Part shown: positions 25,563 to 34,249 of the stretch, piece by piece | How the letters are laid out: every line of letters begins with the position of its first letter | Numbering within the stretch: the stretch's first letter is position 1 | Assembly: GCA_020852965.1 (NCBI GenBank) | Contig: JADYZV010000064.1 | Span: forward strand, 1 to 64,000 | Source of the DNA: Pirellulaceae bacterium | Lineage (GTDB): Bacteria; Planctomycetota; Planctomycetia; Pirellulales; Pirellulaceae | Length of the DNA: 64,000 bases | Reading direction: 5' to 3' | The notes under the pieces: generated by a model | What the model saw: the letters and a program-made list of their open reading frames with translations, nothing else | The model's database searches: none | What the model was told of the DNA's origin: nothing | Translations under genes and position numbers: made by a program

Positions 25563-28500
25563 ATGAGTGTCCCGATTGGAAATCGCCGACCGAGCTGGCG
25601 GCAAGCAGGAACCCGACCCGTGGCGGCTGCTGGGTCGGTGACGCGGCGACGGTTGCTCGCTTCTGCCCTGTTGATGTGTCTGTTGCTTGGGGCAATTGCG
25701 TTGGTCGCTTTCCTCGCCAACAGACGCTACCAACATACGCGAGTCGCGTCCTTGTTCACCGCTTCTCGATCCCAGACCGGTGAACCCGAACAACCCTACA
25801 CATGGCCGCCATTGCGATTCGGCTCGGAGTCGCTTGCTCCTTTGCTGGCCGAGAAAAAACCACAATTCGAATTAGCATCTCTCACTACACGCTTTGTAGA
25901 CGCAAAGGAATTGCAAGCGGAGATTGAGGGGCAAATCCGAGGACTGGAACGCGACGATGCTTTTATTTTGTGGATCCGAGCTAAGGGAGCTTCGCTAGCA
26001 GATCAGGCCTACTTGTTCAGTGGCGAATACCGTTTGCCTCAGTCTGGAGAACAGCTCTCTAGTCCACAGGGGGCCATCCCATTTAAGACCATCGTCGACG
26101 CGGTCAGCCAATGGCAAGGACCATCGATGATTCTACTGGATTGGGGCAATCAATTGAGCGATCCACGGGCAGGTGTGTGGGACAATCAGTTCCTTGACTT
26201 GGCAATAGCCGAGATCGCTGCCGCGCCTCCACGAGTCCATTGCCTGGTGTCGCACCAGTACGCTGAGCTTTCGCTCGATTCATTGTCAAGTCAACAAACG
26301 CTGTTCGGACGCGCTTGCGCGGAAGCTTTGGTTGGGCCGCGCCGCGCACCCCCCGATTTCTCATCGCAAGTGAGCGACCATCGCCAATTGTTGGTAGGTG
26401 ACCTGGCCGAATATGTGATTCGCAGGGTATGGACAGATTCGGCGGGAACCCAGAAACCGTGGCTTGCGAAAGGTGGAACAGGGTGGCTCGATGTCAAACG
26501 TGATTGGGACTCTCTAACGACGAGCCCACTATTGCAACTGGGGGCAAATCGTCGCCCACTGGGATGGAGTGATTTCGAAGCGGCTGCTCCGCAAGAGGAC
26601 TCCCAGGCGACAGCTTCGGCCGAGGAGCCGCCTCAAGATCCGAGTCCAGCGGTGGTGGAGCTTACCGACGAAAATTGGCCGACTGGAACGCTGTGGCAAA
26701 GTCTCGACCAATGGCGGGCGCCGTCGGATGAACTCGGCGGCTGGTCGCTGGCATCGCTGGCACCGCTAACGGCTCGACGAATGGCTACCAAGATTTTGTA
26801 TCTTGAGCAGCGTTGGATGGCTGGTGACGACTTTCGCAGCGAAGCCAACCTGCTCGATTCGGTCAGTGACTTGCGTAGAGAATTGTCATCCCAAAAAGAT
26901 GATATTGAACGAGCCAGCTATGAAGGCACCGTCTCGAGCGTGTTCAAACCTCTGCCCGCCAATGTTTCCCCTAATGAGATCGCCGATTGGCGGCGACGTA
27001 TCGAAACGGTAGCCGCCTATCGGCAGTTAGCTCTGTCGCTGAGCGATACGATCGCGTTGGCGGATAGTATCTCCATGCGTCAAGACGTCTCGAGAGAACT
27101 GAGTAGAGCCGCCGGTCGTGGCATCGCAGCGGTCGAGTCATTTTTGCACAGCCTGTCCGGGTCGTCGCGAGAACCAATCGATAACCTGCCGATGCTCGAC
27201 ACCGCTCGGCTGGGTAGCGACCTGAAAGTTTGCAAAGAACAAATTGATGTCCAAATCGCTAGCCTGGTCAAGCAGGTAGTAGACAATCCGCTGAAACAGA
27301 AACCGTTGGCAGAATTGCTATCGCGGTATTGCTGGCTGAGTCACGCGCAGCGGAGTGAGCTGTGGCGGTCTATGGTGTCTGCCAAACTGCGGGACGCCAA
27401 TAGCGAGTGGCCTACCAAGAATTTATCCTCGCTGCAGGTCAATCAGCCTCCGGACAGGGAGGTGGTGAGACCTCAAACCCTGGGGTTGGTCAAAGCACTT
27501 TCGTCAGAGTTGTTCGATGGCTCTGTACCGGCGGCTGCAACTGCTCAAGATTTGGTTACTATTCTGGGTAGGGTTGCCGACGCGGTGCGCGATTCCAATC
27601 AGGTCAGTGAGGCTCAGTGGCTGGTCGTTGATGGTCGGGATCTCTGTCAAATAGAAGAGAGTCGTTGGCCGGTAGGCTCGCAGCAACCACCGTTGCCCAG
27701 CGTGCCGCAGCCACTACCAAGTTGGCGAGTGGCTTGGGAAAACGCGGTAGGCGGTCAACTAGATTCGAATCGTCTGCAACTCGATAGCACGAGCGAACCA
27801 GCCAGCCTGGATTTGATGTTGACCCGTATCGGTGCTGCAGTCGACATCGACTCCATTGAAATTCGCTTCCATGGGGTAGAAGGACGCATCGCAGGCAGCG
27901 ACGCACCATGGGGACGAGGTTCACTGCAGCTCGCCCAGTCGGATCTACTGCGGGTTGTCGTTCTGAAAGCCAACGCGCAACGTTTGCCGATTGAAATTAG
28001 GGCGCTGAGCAACGAGCCAAATATTAAGCGGGAACTGCAGGTTCACGTAAACGCTGGCAGCCATTCCCCAGCAGAGCAACATTTAGCTTGTCAACTTCCG
28101 GTGGCTATACCGGTGACGCTCGCAGTTCAACAACGAGTCTGTCGCGAAGGAGAGACGAAATGGGAAAACTGTGTGCAGCACGGGACGCTTTTTACCATGC
28201 AGCCCTTCCCAGGTCGTCGGACAGAATTCCGCTTGCTCGTTTCCAACCAGGACGATCAAGCCAGAACGGCCTCGGTGGAACTATACCGATTGAATTCCAG
28301 GTCGGCGAGCAATGCCAAGGGGCGGATCAGTGTAACGGGTGACGAGGTGCCGATGGAACTGGAGAACCAGGTGCTAGGCAGTTTGACATCGATCGCCCGC
28401 TCGGCTGCGATCGACCTAGGCCCCAATCAGAGTGATGTTGAAGTCGACTTTTCCACTCAGCCCTCACCCCCAGCCGATCCGAACGCAGCCACTTCAGACC

Positions 28501-30080
28501 AGGGAAACGACGGCCAGCCAGCGACAACCACTGCGGCGCCGAGCCAACCCGATATTGCATGGGGCATGCTGGCAGTGGTTCGTTTGAAATCCGAGCCCAC
28601 CCAGGCCTGGCGAACGTGGCTGCAACTCAAACCCGTTATGGCGGACGACTTTCTGTCCAAGTCCACGAAAAACATCGATGGACGCACGATTGAATTGGAG
28701 GTCGGTCTAAAAGATGAAAATGGGAACAACATTCCAGACTGGACTCCTACCGATTACAACGATGAACATCCCATCGTGGTTCAATGCGCCATAGGAGACG
28801 GGATCGATCTGCGCGAAGCAATACTTTCCGCGCCGCTGCAAAACCTGACCAAAGACAAACCACGGTCAGTTTTTGCCCTAAACTCCGAGCGCGAAATACA
28901 GAATGAAGTCGAATTCCAAGTGGATGTTGACGGTTCGGTACGCGCGATGTTTGCATTCGTCGGTGTCGGAGGAAGAGCCGCGCGACGCGAACCACCCGAT
29001 CGAATCGCGATACGCTCGATCGGCGTCAAAGATGGTCTAACCTATCTCAACCGATTCCAACGCAATCTCGGTGAGAAGGAACGCCTACTCGATAAATTCG
29101 GCGCTATGTTCCGTCGACCGATCAACGGCACCGTAGAGATCGAGCTTGCGATAGACTCGCAATCACGACGATTGGTGGGGACCCCACCCATCGAAGCCGA
29201 ATTTCAACTCAAGGGTCCCACGTGGGAGCACTCGTTCGGCCATTTCTATGGCGCGCGCGATCTTCACGCTAATTTGGTAGAAAAGCCCGGCACGACCTTG
29301 AGTGTCGCCTGTCAATTGACGGATTGGAGATTTTCCTGGGCCCCGCAACCGTATGGGGACGTCACCGCCACGTTTCGTGGCAGGGCGGGTGCTAGCGGGG
29401 AGCGAACGCTAGCTAAGTTGGTTGTGGACGGTCTCGGACCCAAGCTCGTTCAATCGGTACCGGCTCAGGAAATCTTGCAGGGGAAAAGCGGCCAATTGAG
29501 CTTTGAAGTCGACGAGCGTGTCCCCATTGGGCAAGCCAAGATCCAGATCTACCCAACCGGAAAACCAAACCAGGTGGTCTCCTTGGTTGAAGGCCTATCC
29601 GACAAGGATTTTGATCCCAGCCCAAGCGGCTGGCGCCTAAGGTCACAGACTTTGCCAGTGCAGGAGTATCCGCCTGGGCGATACGAGCTCAGAGTGCAAA
29701 TTGAGGATATCCTTGGGAATCCGGCAAACCTGGGAGCCTGGGAACTGACGATCCAACCTAAGCCGCTCCCGAACGAGCAGGCCATGGTCAACGGAGCCGC
29801 TGCGGCCCCGCCGCTCAAGGGAGATGTCAACGGACGAGTGTTCTTTGGTACGGTCAACAAGAAGTCTCCCAAGCCGGTAACCGTCTCCGTTAAAGACCAA
29901 CCTGATAAAACGGTTGTGAGCGAAGACGGCAAGTTCACTATTGCAGGCTTGGAGGCCGGAGAATACACAATCGAGGCCCAAACTAAATGGCAGAATGTCG
30001 TATACAAAGGCGAGGCAAAAGTGAAACTCGTAAAAAAAGCGGACTACCAAAAAATGATCGATATCACGTTGACCAAGTGA
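25563..30080 (+). CDS. Giant membrane-anchored protein with a dead caspase-like domain and a C-terminal Cna-B/carboxypeptidase-regulatory-like domain
   Basis: A 1505-residue protein with one N-terminal membrane segment (about residues 31-52, after an Arg-rich stretch). Residues about 85-290 follow the layout of a caspase/CHAT-type fold, but the site of the catalytic His-Gly reads AKG, and the strand that should end D-x-C reads ILLDWG (Asp193, Trp194, Gly195). Both catalytic residues are therefore gone. The middle (about 400-750) is helical; about 800-1350 looks like successive beta-rich domains. The last 90 residues (GKFTIAGLEAGEYTIEAQTK) form a carboxypeptidase-regulatory-like sandwich. It resembles in plan the gene at 34250. 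Function unknown; a scaffold or receptor role at the membrane is inference. Confidence 0.7.
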   Translation: MSVPIGNRRPSWRQAGTRPVAAAGSVTRRRLLASALLMCLLLGAIALVAFLANRRYQHTRVASLFTASRSQTGEPEQPYTWPPLRFGSESLAPLLAEKKPQFELASLTTRFVDAKELQAEIEGQIRGLERDDAFILWIRAKGASLADQAYLFSGEYRLPQSGEQLSSPQGAIPFKTIVDAVSQWQGPSMILLDWGNQLSDPRAGVWDNQFLDLAIAEIAAAPPRVHCLVSHQYAELSLDSLSSQQTLFGRACAEALVGPRRAPPDFSSQVSDHRQLLVGDLAEYVIRRVWTDSAGTQKPWLAKGGTGWLDVKRDWDSLTTSPLLQLGANRRPLGWSDFEAAAPQEDSQATASAEEPPQDPSPAVVELTDENWPTGTLWQSLDQWRAPSDELGGWSLASLAPLTARRMATKILYLEQRWMAGDDFRSEANLLDSVSDLRRELSSQKDDIERASYEGTVSSVFKPLPANVSPNEIADWRRRIETVAAYRQLALSLSDTIALADSISMRQDVSRELSRAAGRGIAAVESFLHSLSGSSREPIDNLPMLDTARLGSDLKVCKEQIDVQIASLVKQVVDNPLKQKPLAELLSRYCWLSHAQRSELWRSMVSAKLRDANSEWPTKNLSSLQVNQPPDREVVRPQTLGLVKALSSELFDGSVPAAATAQDLVTILGRVADAVRDSNQVSEAQWLVVDGRDLCQIEESRWPVGSQQPPLPSVPQPLPSWRVAWENAVGGQLDSNRLQLDSTSEPASLDLMLTRIGAAVDIDSIEIRFHGVEGRIAGSDAPWGRGSLQLAQSDLLRVVVLKANAQRLPIEIRALSNEPNIKRELQVHVNAGSHSPAEQHLACQLPVAIPVTLAVQQRVCREGETKWENCVQHGTLFTMQPFPGRRTEFRLLVSNQDDQARTASVELYRLNSRSASNAKGRISVTGDEVPMELENQVLGSLTSIARSAAIDLGPNQSDVEVDFSTQPSPPADPNAATSDQGNDGQPATTTAAPSQPDIAWGMLAVVRLKSEPTQAWRTWLQLKPVMADDFLSKSTKNIDGRTIELEVGLKDENGNNIPDWTPTDYNDEHPIVVQCAIGDGIDLREAILSAPLQNLTKDKPRSVFALNSEREIQNEVEFQVDVDGSVRAMFAFVGVGGRAARREPPDRIAIRSIGVKDGLTYLNRFQRNLGEKERLLDKFGAMFRRPINGTVEIELAIDSQSRRLVGTPPIEAEFQLKGPTWEHSFGHFYGARDLHANLVEKPGTTLSVACQLTDWRFSWAPQPYGDVTATFRGRAGASGERTLAKLVVDGLGPKLVQSVPAQEILQGKSGQLSFEVDERVPIGQAKIQIYPTGKPNQVVSLVEGLSDKDFDPSPSGWRLRSQTLPVQEYPPGRYELRVQIEDILGNPANLGAWELTIQPKPLPNEQAMVNGAAAAPPLKGDVNGRVFFGTVNKKSPKPVTVSVKDQPDKTVVSEDGKFTIAGLEAGEYTIEAQTKWQNVVYKGEAKVKLVKKADYQKMIDITLTK

Positions 30081-30311
30081 CTCCGTAAAGCTGTGCGTGC
30101 GATTCTGTTAAGCTACACCGACTTTACTGTCTCCCCCCAAATTAGTCTGCTCAGAAAGGCGGCTGATCTTAAATAGTCGGAAGCTTCACCACCGATAAGT
30201 TTTGTGAAGGAATGTTGTCTACCAACGTGCGGCAACTATTCCAAATCCCAAACTGGTGCGAAGGCTCCCGACCCTTGCGCCTAGAGAACTGGTCGCAATG
30301 GAGTGCGGATC

Positions 30312-31613
30312 ATGGTGCAATTAAAAACACAACTAATCGCTGCAGTATTAGCAGTAGCAATTTCCGGCTCGGTATTTGGGCAGGCAGCAGCACCTCCCGT
30401 ACCAGCTCCATCGACTCTCTGGTCCTTCTTGGGGATTCCTCAAGGGGTCAAGAAAGTCCAGGGCGCGCTAACCAACAGGCGCGGGAATCGTCCGGGGACT
30501 GAGCCCAAAGACGCGCTCAAGGCTCTCAATGATCCAGCCAATCTGGAATCGCCCGATGCCGCGATCAAACGCGCTGCGGAGATCAAAAAGGCTGAGGACC
30601 TCAAGCCACAAAAGATTAAGGCAATCAAATACCTGGCTTCGATTGGTTGCGGCTGCTATGACAAAGACGGAAGCGTTACCGACGCCCTGGTGGCTGCCGC
30701 CGAGGATTGCACCGAGGACGTTCGGCTGGCGACCATGCGGCAAATTCACTCAGCCGCAACCGGAAAGTGTTGCTCCAACTGCGGTCAAGTTTGTTGCTGC
30801 AATGACAAGATGCTGAAGAAACTGGCGCAAATCGCGTACGAACGAGATGAGTTCGGGTGCTACGCTGAGCCATCCAAGCGTGTTCGTTGTGCAGCCGCGT
30901 CGGCGCTCGCTGCCTGCTGCCCAGGTTCTGTCCCACTGGAAGTATTGCAAGAAGAACCGAAGGAGCCGAAAGAGACCGCTCCAGAGAAAACTCCCGAGCC
31001 GGTACCCGAACGAGAAAAACCACAAGATGATGTCGTTCCCGAGCGTGAGAAAGATTTGGACGAGCGAGTCTCAGCGGAACATCATCTGGATGACAGGAAC
31101 CTGAAATCCGCTATCGGCTCCGAATTTTCCATGAATCTCCAAGGCAGCAGTGAGCCAGCACGCCTGCCTACATCGACTCCCTTCAATTGGAATCGAGCCC
31201 AAGAGGGGGCCGCGAGCCGCTCGACCACGGATCTTATGGCCGGCCAACGACAGTCAGTGCCTACCGGGATTGCCAGAATGCGAAATATTTTGGCCTCTCA
31301 ACCATCGCACGGCTCGGCCTCGCCAAACCCGCAGGGTGGCGTAGTCCTGGCCTATGATGACAGTAGCAAAACCGCTTACGTCCACTTTGAAGAAGCCACG
31401 GCGACCGTGCCAGTCGGCACGATGCTGCACCTGCGACCCGACCCCAGAATCGCCAGTGGTTTCAATGGTATGTGGCAGGTCGTCGAATCGACCGCAGGCT
31501 GTGCAAATCTACAGCCACTTGGTCCCGACGGAATCGAACGAATTCGTATCGGTGACCACGCGATCTTCGGCACACCTGCCGTTGTCGTCGCTCCCATCTC
31601 GTTCACGCGCTAA
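30312..31613 (+). CDS. Exported Cys-rich HEAT-like protein
   Basis: A 433-residue protein with a signal peptide (about residues 1-22, ending GSVFGQA). Residues about 95-205 contain a helical repeat region unusually rich in Cys (IGCGCYDKDG, GKCCSNCGQVCCCNDK, FGCYAEPSKRVRCAAASALA), a pattern I associate with exported planctomycete proteins. A Pro/Glu/Lys-rich linker follows, then a C-terminal domain (about 355-433; VGTMLHLRPDPRIA). The start at 30312 is preferred to GTG 30303 because GGAG lies 8 bases upstream. The cysteines could bind metal or form disulfides. It lies 231 bp after the giant gene and may be co-transcribed with it. Confidence 0.7.
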   Translation: MVQLKTQLIAAVLAVAISGSVFGQAAAPPVPAPSTLWSFLGIPQGVKKVQGALTNRRGNRPGTEPKDALKALNDPANLESPDAAIKRAAEIKKAEDLKPQKIKAIKYLASIGCGCYDKDGSVTDALVAAAEDCTEDVRLATMRQIHSAATGKCCSNCGQVCCCNDKMLKKLAQIAYERDEFGCYAEPSKRVRCAAASALAACCPGSVPLEVLQEEPKEPKETAPEKTPEPVPEREKPQDDVVPEREKDLDERVSAEHHLDDRNLKSAIGSEFSMNLQGSSEPARLPTSTPFNWNRAQEGAASRSTTDLMAGQRQSVPTGIARMRNILASQPSHGSASPNPQGGVVLAYDDSSKTAYVHFEEATATVPVGTMLHLRPDPRIASGFNGMWQVVESTAGCANLQPLGPDGIERIRIGDHAIFGTPAVVVAPISFTR

Positions 31614-31760
31614 CAGGTGTACAGCTACCGCACCAAAAGCAAAGCACGATGTTCGAAGGAGCGCAGTTGGAAAATACCAAGGCGTGATTTGTCAGAAAGT
31701 TGTAGTTGGTGGGCCATCGAGGATGGCCAACTCGGTCAGTTGCCATACCCAACGATGACC

Positions 31761-34001
31761 TCAGAAATCGCTGGACTGCAATATAGATTGCAGCTCGAGT
31801 CGGCCCACCAGTGCCCATCGCTCTCCAGCACCTACCTCCAGTAGGAACGCATCGAATGGCGCGAAGAACGGCTCCACTTGGCTGCTATCTTGGCCTGTCA
31901 AAAAGTCTGCCAGGGCAGTTGGAGTAAGCAATGCAAGCAGCGGTTGACGCCCGTCGCTCGGCTGTCGCAAAGTTCGCAAGCTGAGTAGCCCATCCTCGAG
32001 TTCGGCGTGCGATAGGACTAGCCACGCACTGCCGCTTCCCCAGTTGCCGAGAAAGGGAAGCATCCACGAGGCATCGTCAGCCTGCGAGGGATTGAGCCAT
32101 TCTCGCGGCGAACCGCCTAGCCCTTGACTAGCAGCCTCGATCCAGTTCTCTATCTCGCTACCATTGAGCACCCATCCCGACTTGGCGCGAAGCAAGCTCA
32201 AGCAGACGTCGACTGGTTGCAACGTAGCAGCTTCACCAAGGTAGACAAATAGCCCGCTACGACAGGCGATCGCTTTGAGCTCTGCTGCTTGTTTTGCATA
32301 TAGAGCCTTGTCGTCCAAGTCGATGGGGCGACTCGCTAAAATGACCTCGCTCGGTGCGTGTGGCGATCGCTGTTCTTTCGCCTGCGCCTGCAATTCAGGT
32401 GCGTTAGCATCAGGCGAAACCGATGGCCTAGCATCGGGCTCGTTGGGGCTGCGTTCAGAGTCCAACCCATTCAGGTCCTCGTCTGTACAAGGTGCCGTTG
32501 CGGTGCTTTCGTTAGCGTCGCCATCTACGGAACCAACTTCAACCGTACCGTTCTCATCTGTTTCGCTGTCATCTGTTTCGCTGTCAACTGTGTCGTTCTC
32601 TGCTGTTCCCGACTCTGCTGTTCCCGACCCTGCTCTGGCGTAGAGGTCGTCCGTTGGCGGTGGCGAGACGGGTGGCGGAACCTGCGCTGCCCCAAGAAGT
32701 TCGACATCACTGGCTAGGGCCTGCGAGGGATCGTCTGCATGAGAGTTATTACTGTAGTAGGGGAGATCGGTAGCTAACGCAGCCGATGGTTCTTCCTGCA
32801 ACGTTGGTATCGCACGACTGGGCCCCTTCCCGACAGTCGGCGGCAAGCATACCACAAACTCGGTTTTACCCACGCGCAATCGATCACCGTGATCGAGCTC
32901 GGCCGTAGTGACCCGTTTGCCTCCCACGAACGTCCCATTGGAGCTCCCCAGATCGCGCAATTGAAGGGCGTTTCCATCAAACAGAATGGTCGCGTGTTGT
33001 GTCGAGACTTCAAGATCCGTTGCTACCGAAATTTGCGACTCCAGGCTACGTCCCAGCGATACGAGTTGGTTGGGTGCCAGGTCAAACTCCTGGCCATCGG
33101 ACAGGCGGCGCAGAGAGGCATGCGATATCTGATCGTTGCCTGGCTCGTCAGCTCGCCGCGCTGCTTGGTCTACCCCTGGTGTGCGAACCGGGCGCGCGAC
33201 GATTTCGTCAAGCTCCGCCACAGGGGGCCGCACATTGGCAAGGTCGGCGCCCCCAGCAGGCAGTGGAGCTGGCTGTTCAGGCGTGCTCTTGCTTAGGGCC
33301 ACTTTGAAACGAGTTTGTCCTCCACGAATTTCATCGCCAGAAAAAAGCTGAACTTCGCTCACTCGCGCTCCATTGACGAACGTGCCGTTGCTGCTATCGA
33401 GATCCGTAACCTTCCAAATGCCAGATTGCTGCGACAGTTCCATGTGGCAGCTCGACATCTGTTCGTCGTGGCCAAAGACCCATTGAGAGGAAGTCGTGCG
33501 CCCGATGGTTATTCTCTGCGAACCTACCAGTCTGCGGCTCGAGTTATCGTCGGCTGTTAACAGCAGTTCCGAAGCGAAGTCCCCTGGCTCAGATAAATTG
33601 TTCGCGGGCCAGGCGGAGGGTGTTGCGGGAGGCAGAACCTTGGATGGCATTTCCATCGGCGACAAGCTGCGGGCGGCTGTTGCCCCGTTCGAGTCCATTT
33701 CGACTGGGCGAACCACCAGGTGCCATCGCGACCCGCCTGCTTGAACTTCGTCTCCTTCGACCACGATCGCCGTACTAACGCGCTTCGTATTCAGGAACAG
33801 GCCATTGCTGCTCCCAAGGTCCCGAATGCGACAACCTCCCGAATCCGCACCGATCGCGAAATGAACGCTCGACATTTGCAAATCGTGAGGAAACGAAAAC
33901 TCATTGACTGCTTCGCGACCAACGTTAACAGAACGGTCAGCGGGAACCTGAATTTCACTCGTTCCCGCCGAGATGGGTGCAAGAATGTAGATCGGCTGCA
34001 T
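31761..34001 (-). CDS. Triple-FHA protein with a C-terminal DUF4123-like (T6SS effector adaptor) domain
   Basis: A 746-residue cytoplasmic protein. Three FHA domains, which bind phosphothreonine, lie at about residues 5-97, 145-236 and 297-386; each has the GR...S..H...SSNG signature (SSNGLF, SSNGTF, SSNGTF). A low-complexity acidic linker rich in Thr, Glu, Asp and Ser follows (about 450-490). The last 170 residues (LFVYLGEAA; WMLPFLGNWGSGSAWLVLSH; LLSLRTL; LALLTPTALADFL; PFFAPFDAFLLEV) match the pattern of DUF4123, the adaptor that loads effectors onto VgrG. FHA proteins (ImpI/Fha) belong to many T6SS loci. The FHA domains are certain; the DUF4123 call is by eye. Confidence 0.8.
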   Translation of the reverse strand: MQPIYILAPISAGTSEIQVPADRSVNVGREAVNEFSFPHDLQMSSVHFAIGADSGGCRIRDLGSSNGLFLNTKRVSTAIVVEGDEVQAGGSRWHLVVRPVEMDSNGATAARSLSPMEMPSKVLPPATPSAWPANNLSEPGDFASELLLTADDNSSRRLVGSQRITIGRTTSSQWVFGHDEQMSSCHMELSQQSGIWKVTDLDSSNGTFVNGARVSEVQLFSGDEIRGGQTRFKVALSKSTPEQPAPLPAGGADLANVRPPVAELDEIVARPVRTPGVDQAARRADEPGNDQISHASLRRLSDGQEFDLAPNQLVSLGRSLESQISVATDLEVSTQHATILFDGNALQLRDLGSSNGTFVGGKRVTTAELDHGDRLRVGKTEFVVCLPPTVGKGPSRAIPTLQEEPSAALATDLPYYSNNSHADDPSQALASDVELLGAAQVPPPVSPPPTDDLYARAGSGTAESGTAENDTVDSETDDSETDENGTVEVGSVDGDANESTATAPCTDEDLNGLDSERSPNEPDARPSVSPDANAPELQAQAKEQRSPHAPSEVILASRPIDLDDKALYAKQAAELKAIACRSGLFVYLGEAATLQPVDVCLSLLRAKSGWVLNGSEIENWIEAASQGLGGSPREWLNPSQADDASWMLPFLGNWGSGSAWLVLSHAELEDGLLSLRTLRQPSDGRQPLLALLTPTALADFLTGQDSSQVEPFFAPFDAFLLEVGAGERWALVGRLELQSILQSSDF

Positions 34002-34086
34002 TAATTTCGGTTTCGGCTTGAAAACGCAAGTTGATGTGCGGGCTCTATTCGTGTGGGCAACGGCATTGGGAGTGCGTTCTACAATT

Positions 34087-34100
34087 CAATATAAGCGCGA
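34087..34100 (+). promoter_or_regulatory. Shared upstream 14-mer (CAATATAAGCGCGA), copy 1
   Basis: This 14-base string occurs again at 56983-56996. Each copy lies 160-280 bp upstream of a gene for a caspase-like protein lacking the catalytic Cys (34250 and 57262). TATAAG could serve as a -10 box. A related CAATATGAGC follows at about 34204. Whether this is a promoter or an operator cannot be decided here. Confidence 0.3.
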
Positions 34101-34249
34101 TAGTAGATAGATCAATCCGTAGAGCATGTGGCCCGACGCTAGGCCGTCCTATTCGCATTCCTCAAAACCACCTACCGATGTTAGCCGGCCGTGTGTCGGC
34201 TACAATATGAGCAGATCATCGGTTTGTGGAACTCAGCGGAGAAACGAGT

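Noticed and set aside
25563-30080. Calling this protein an active peptidase C14
   Set aside because: The His-Gly and D-x-C positions read AKG and DWG, so no catalytic dyad is left.
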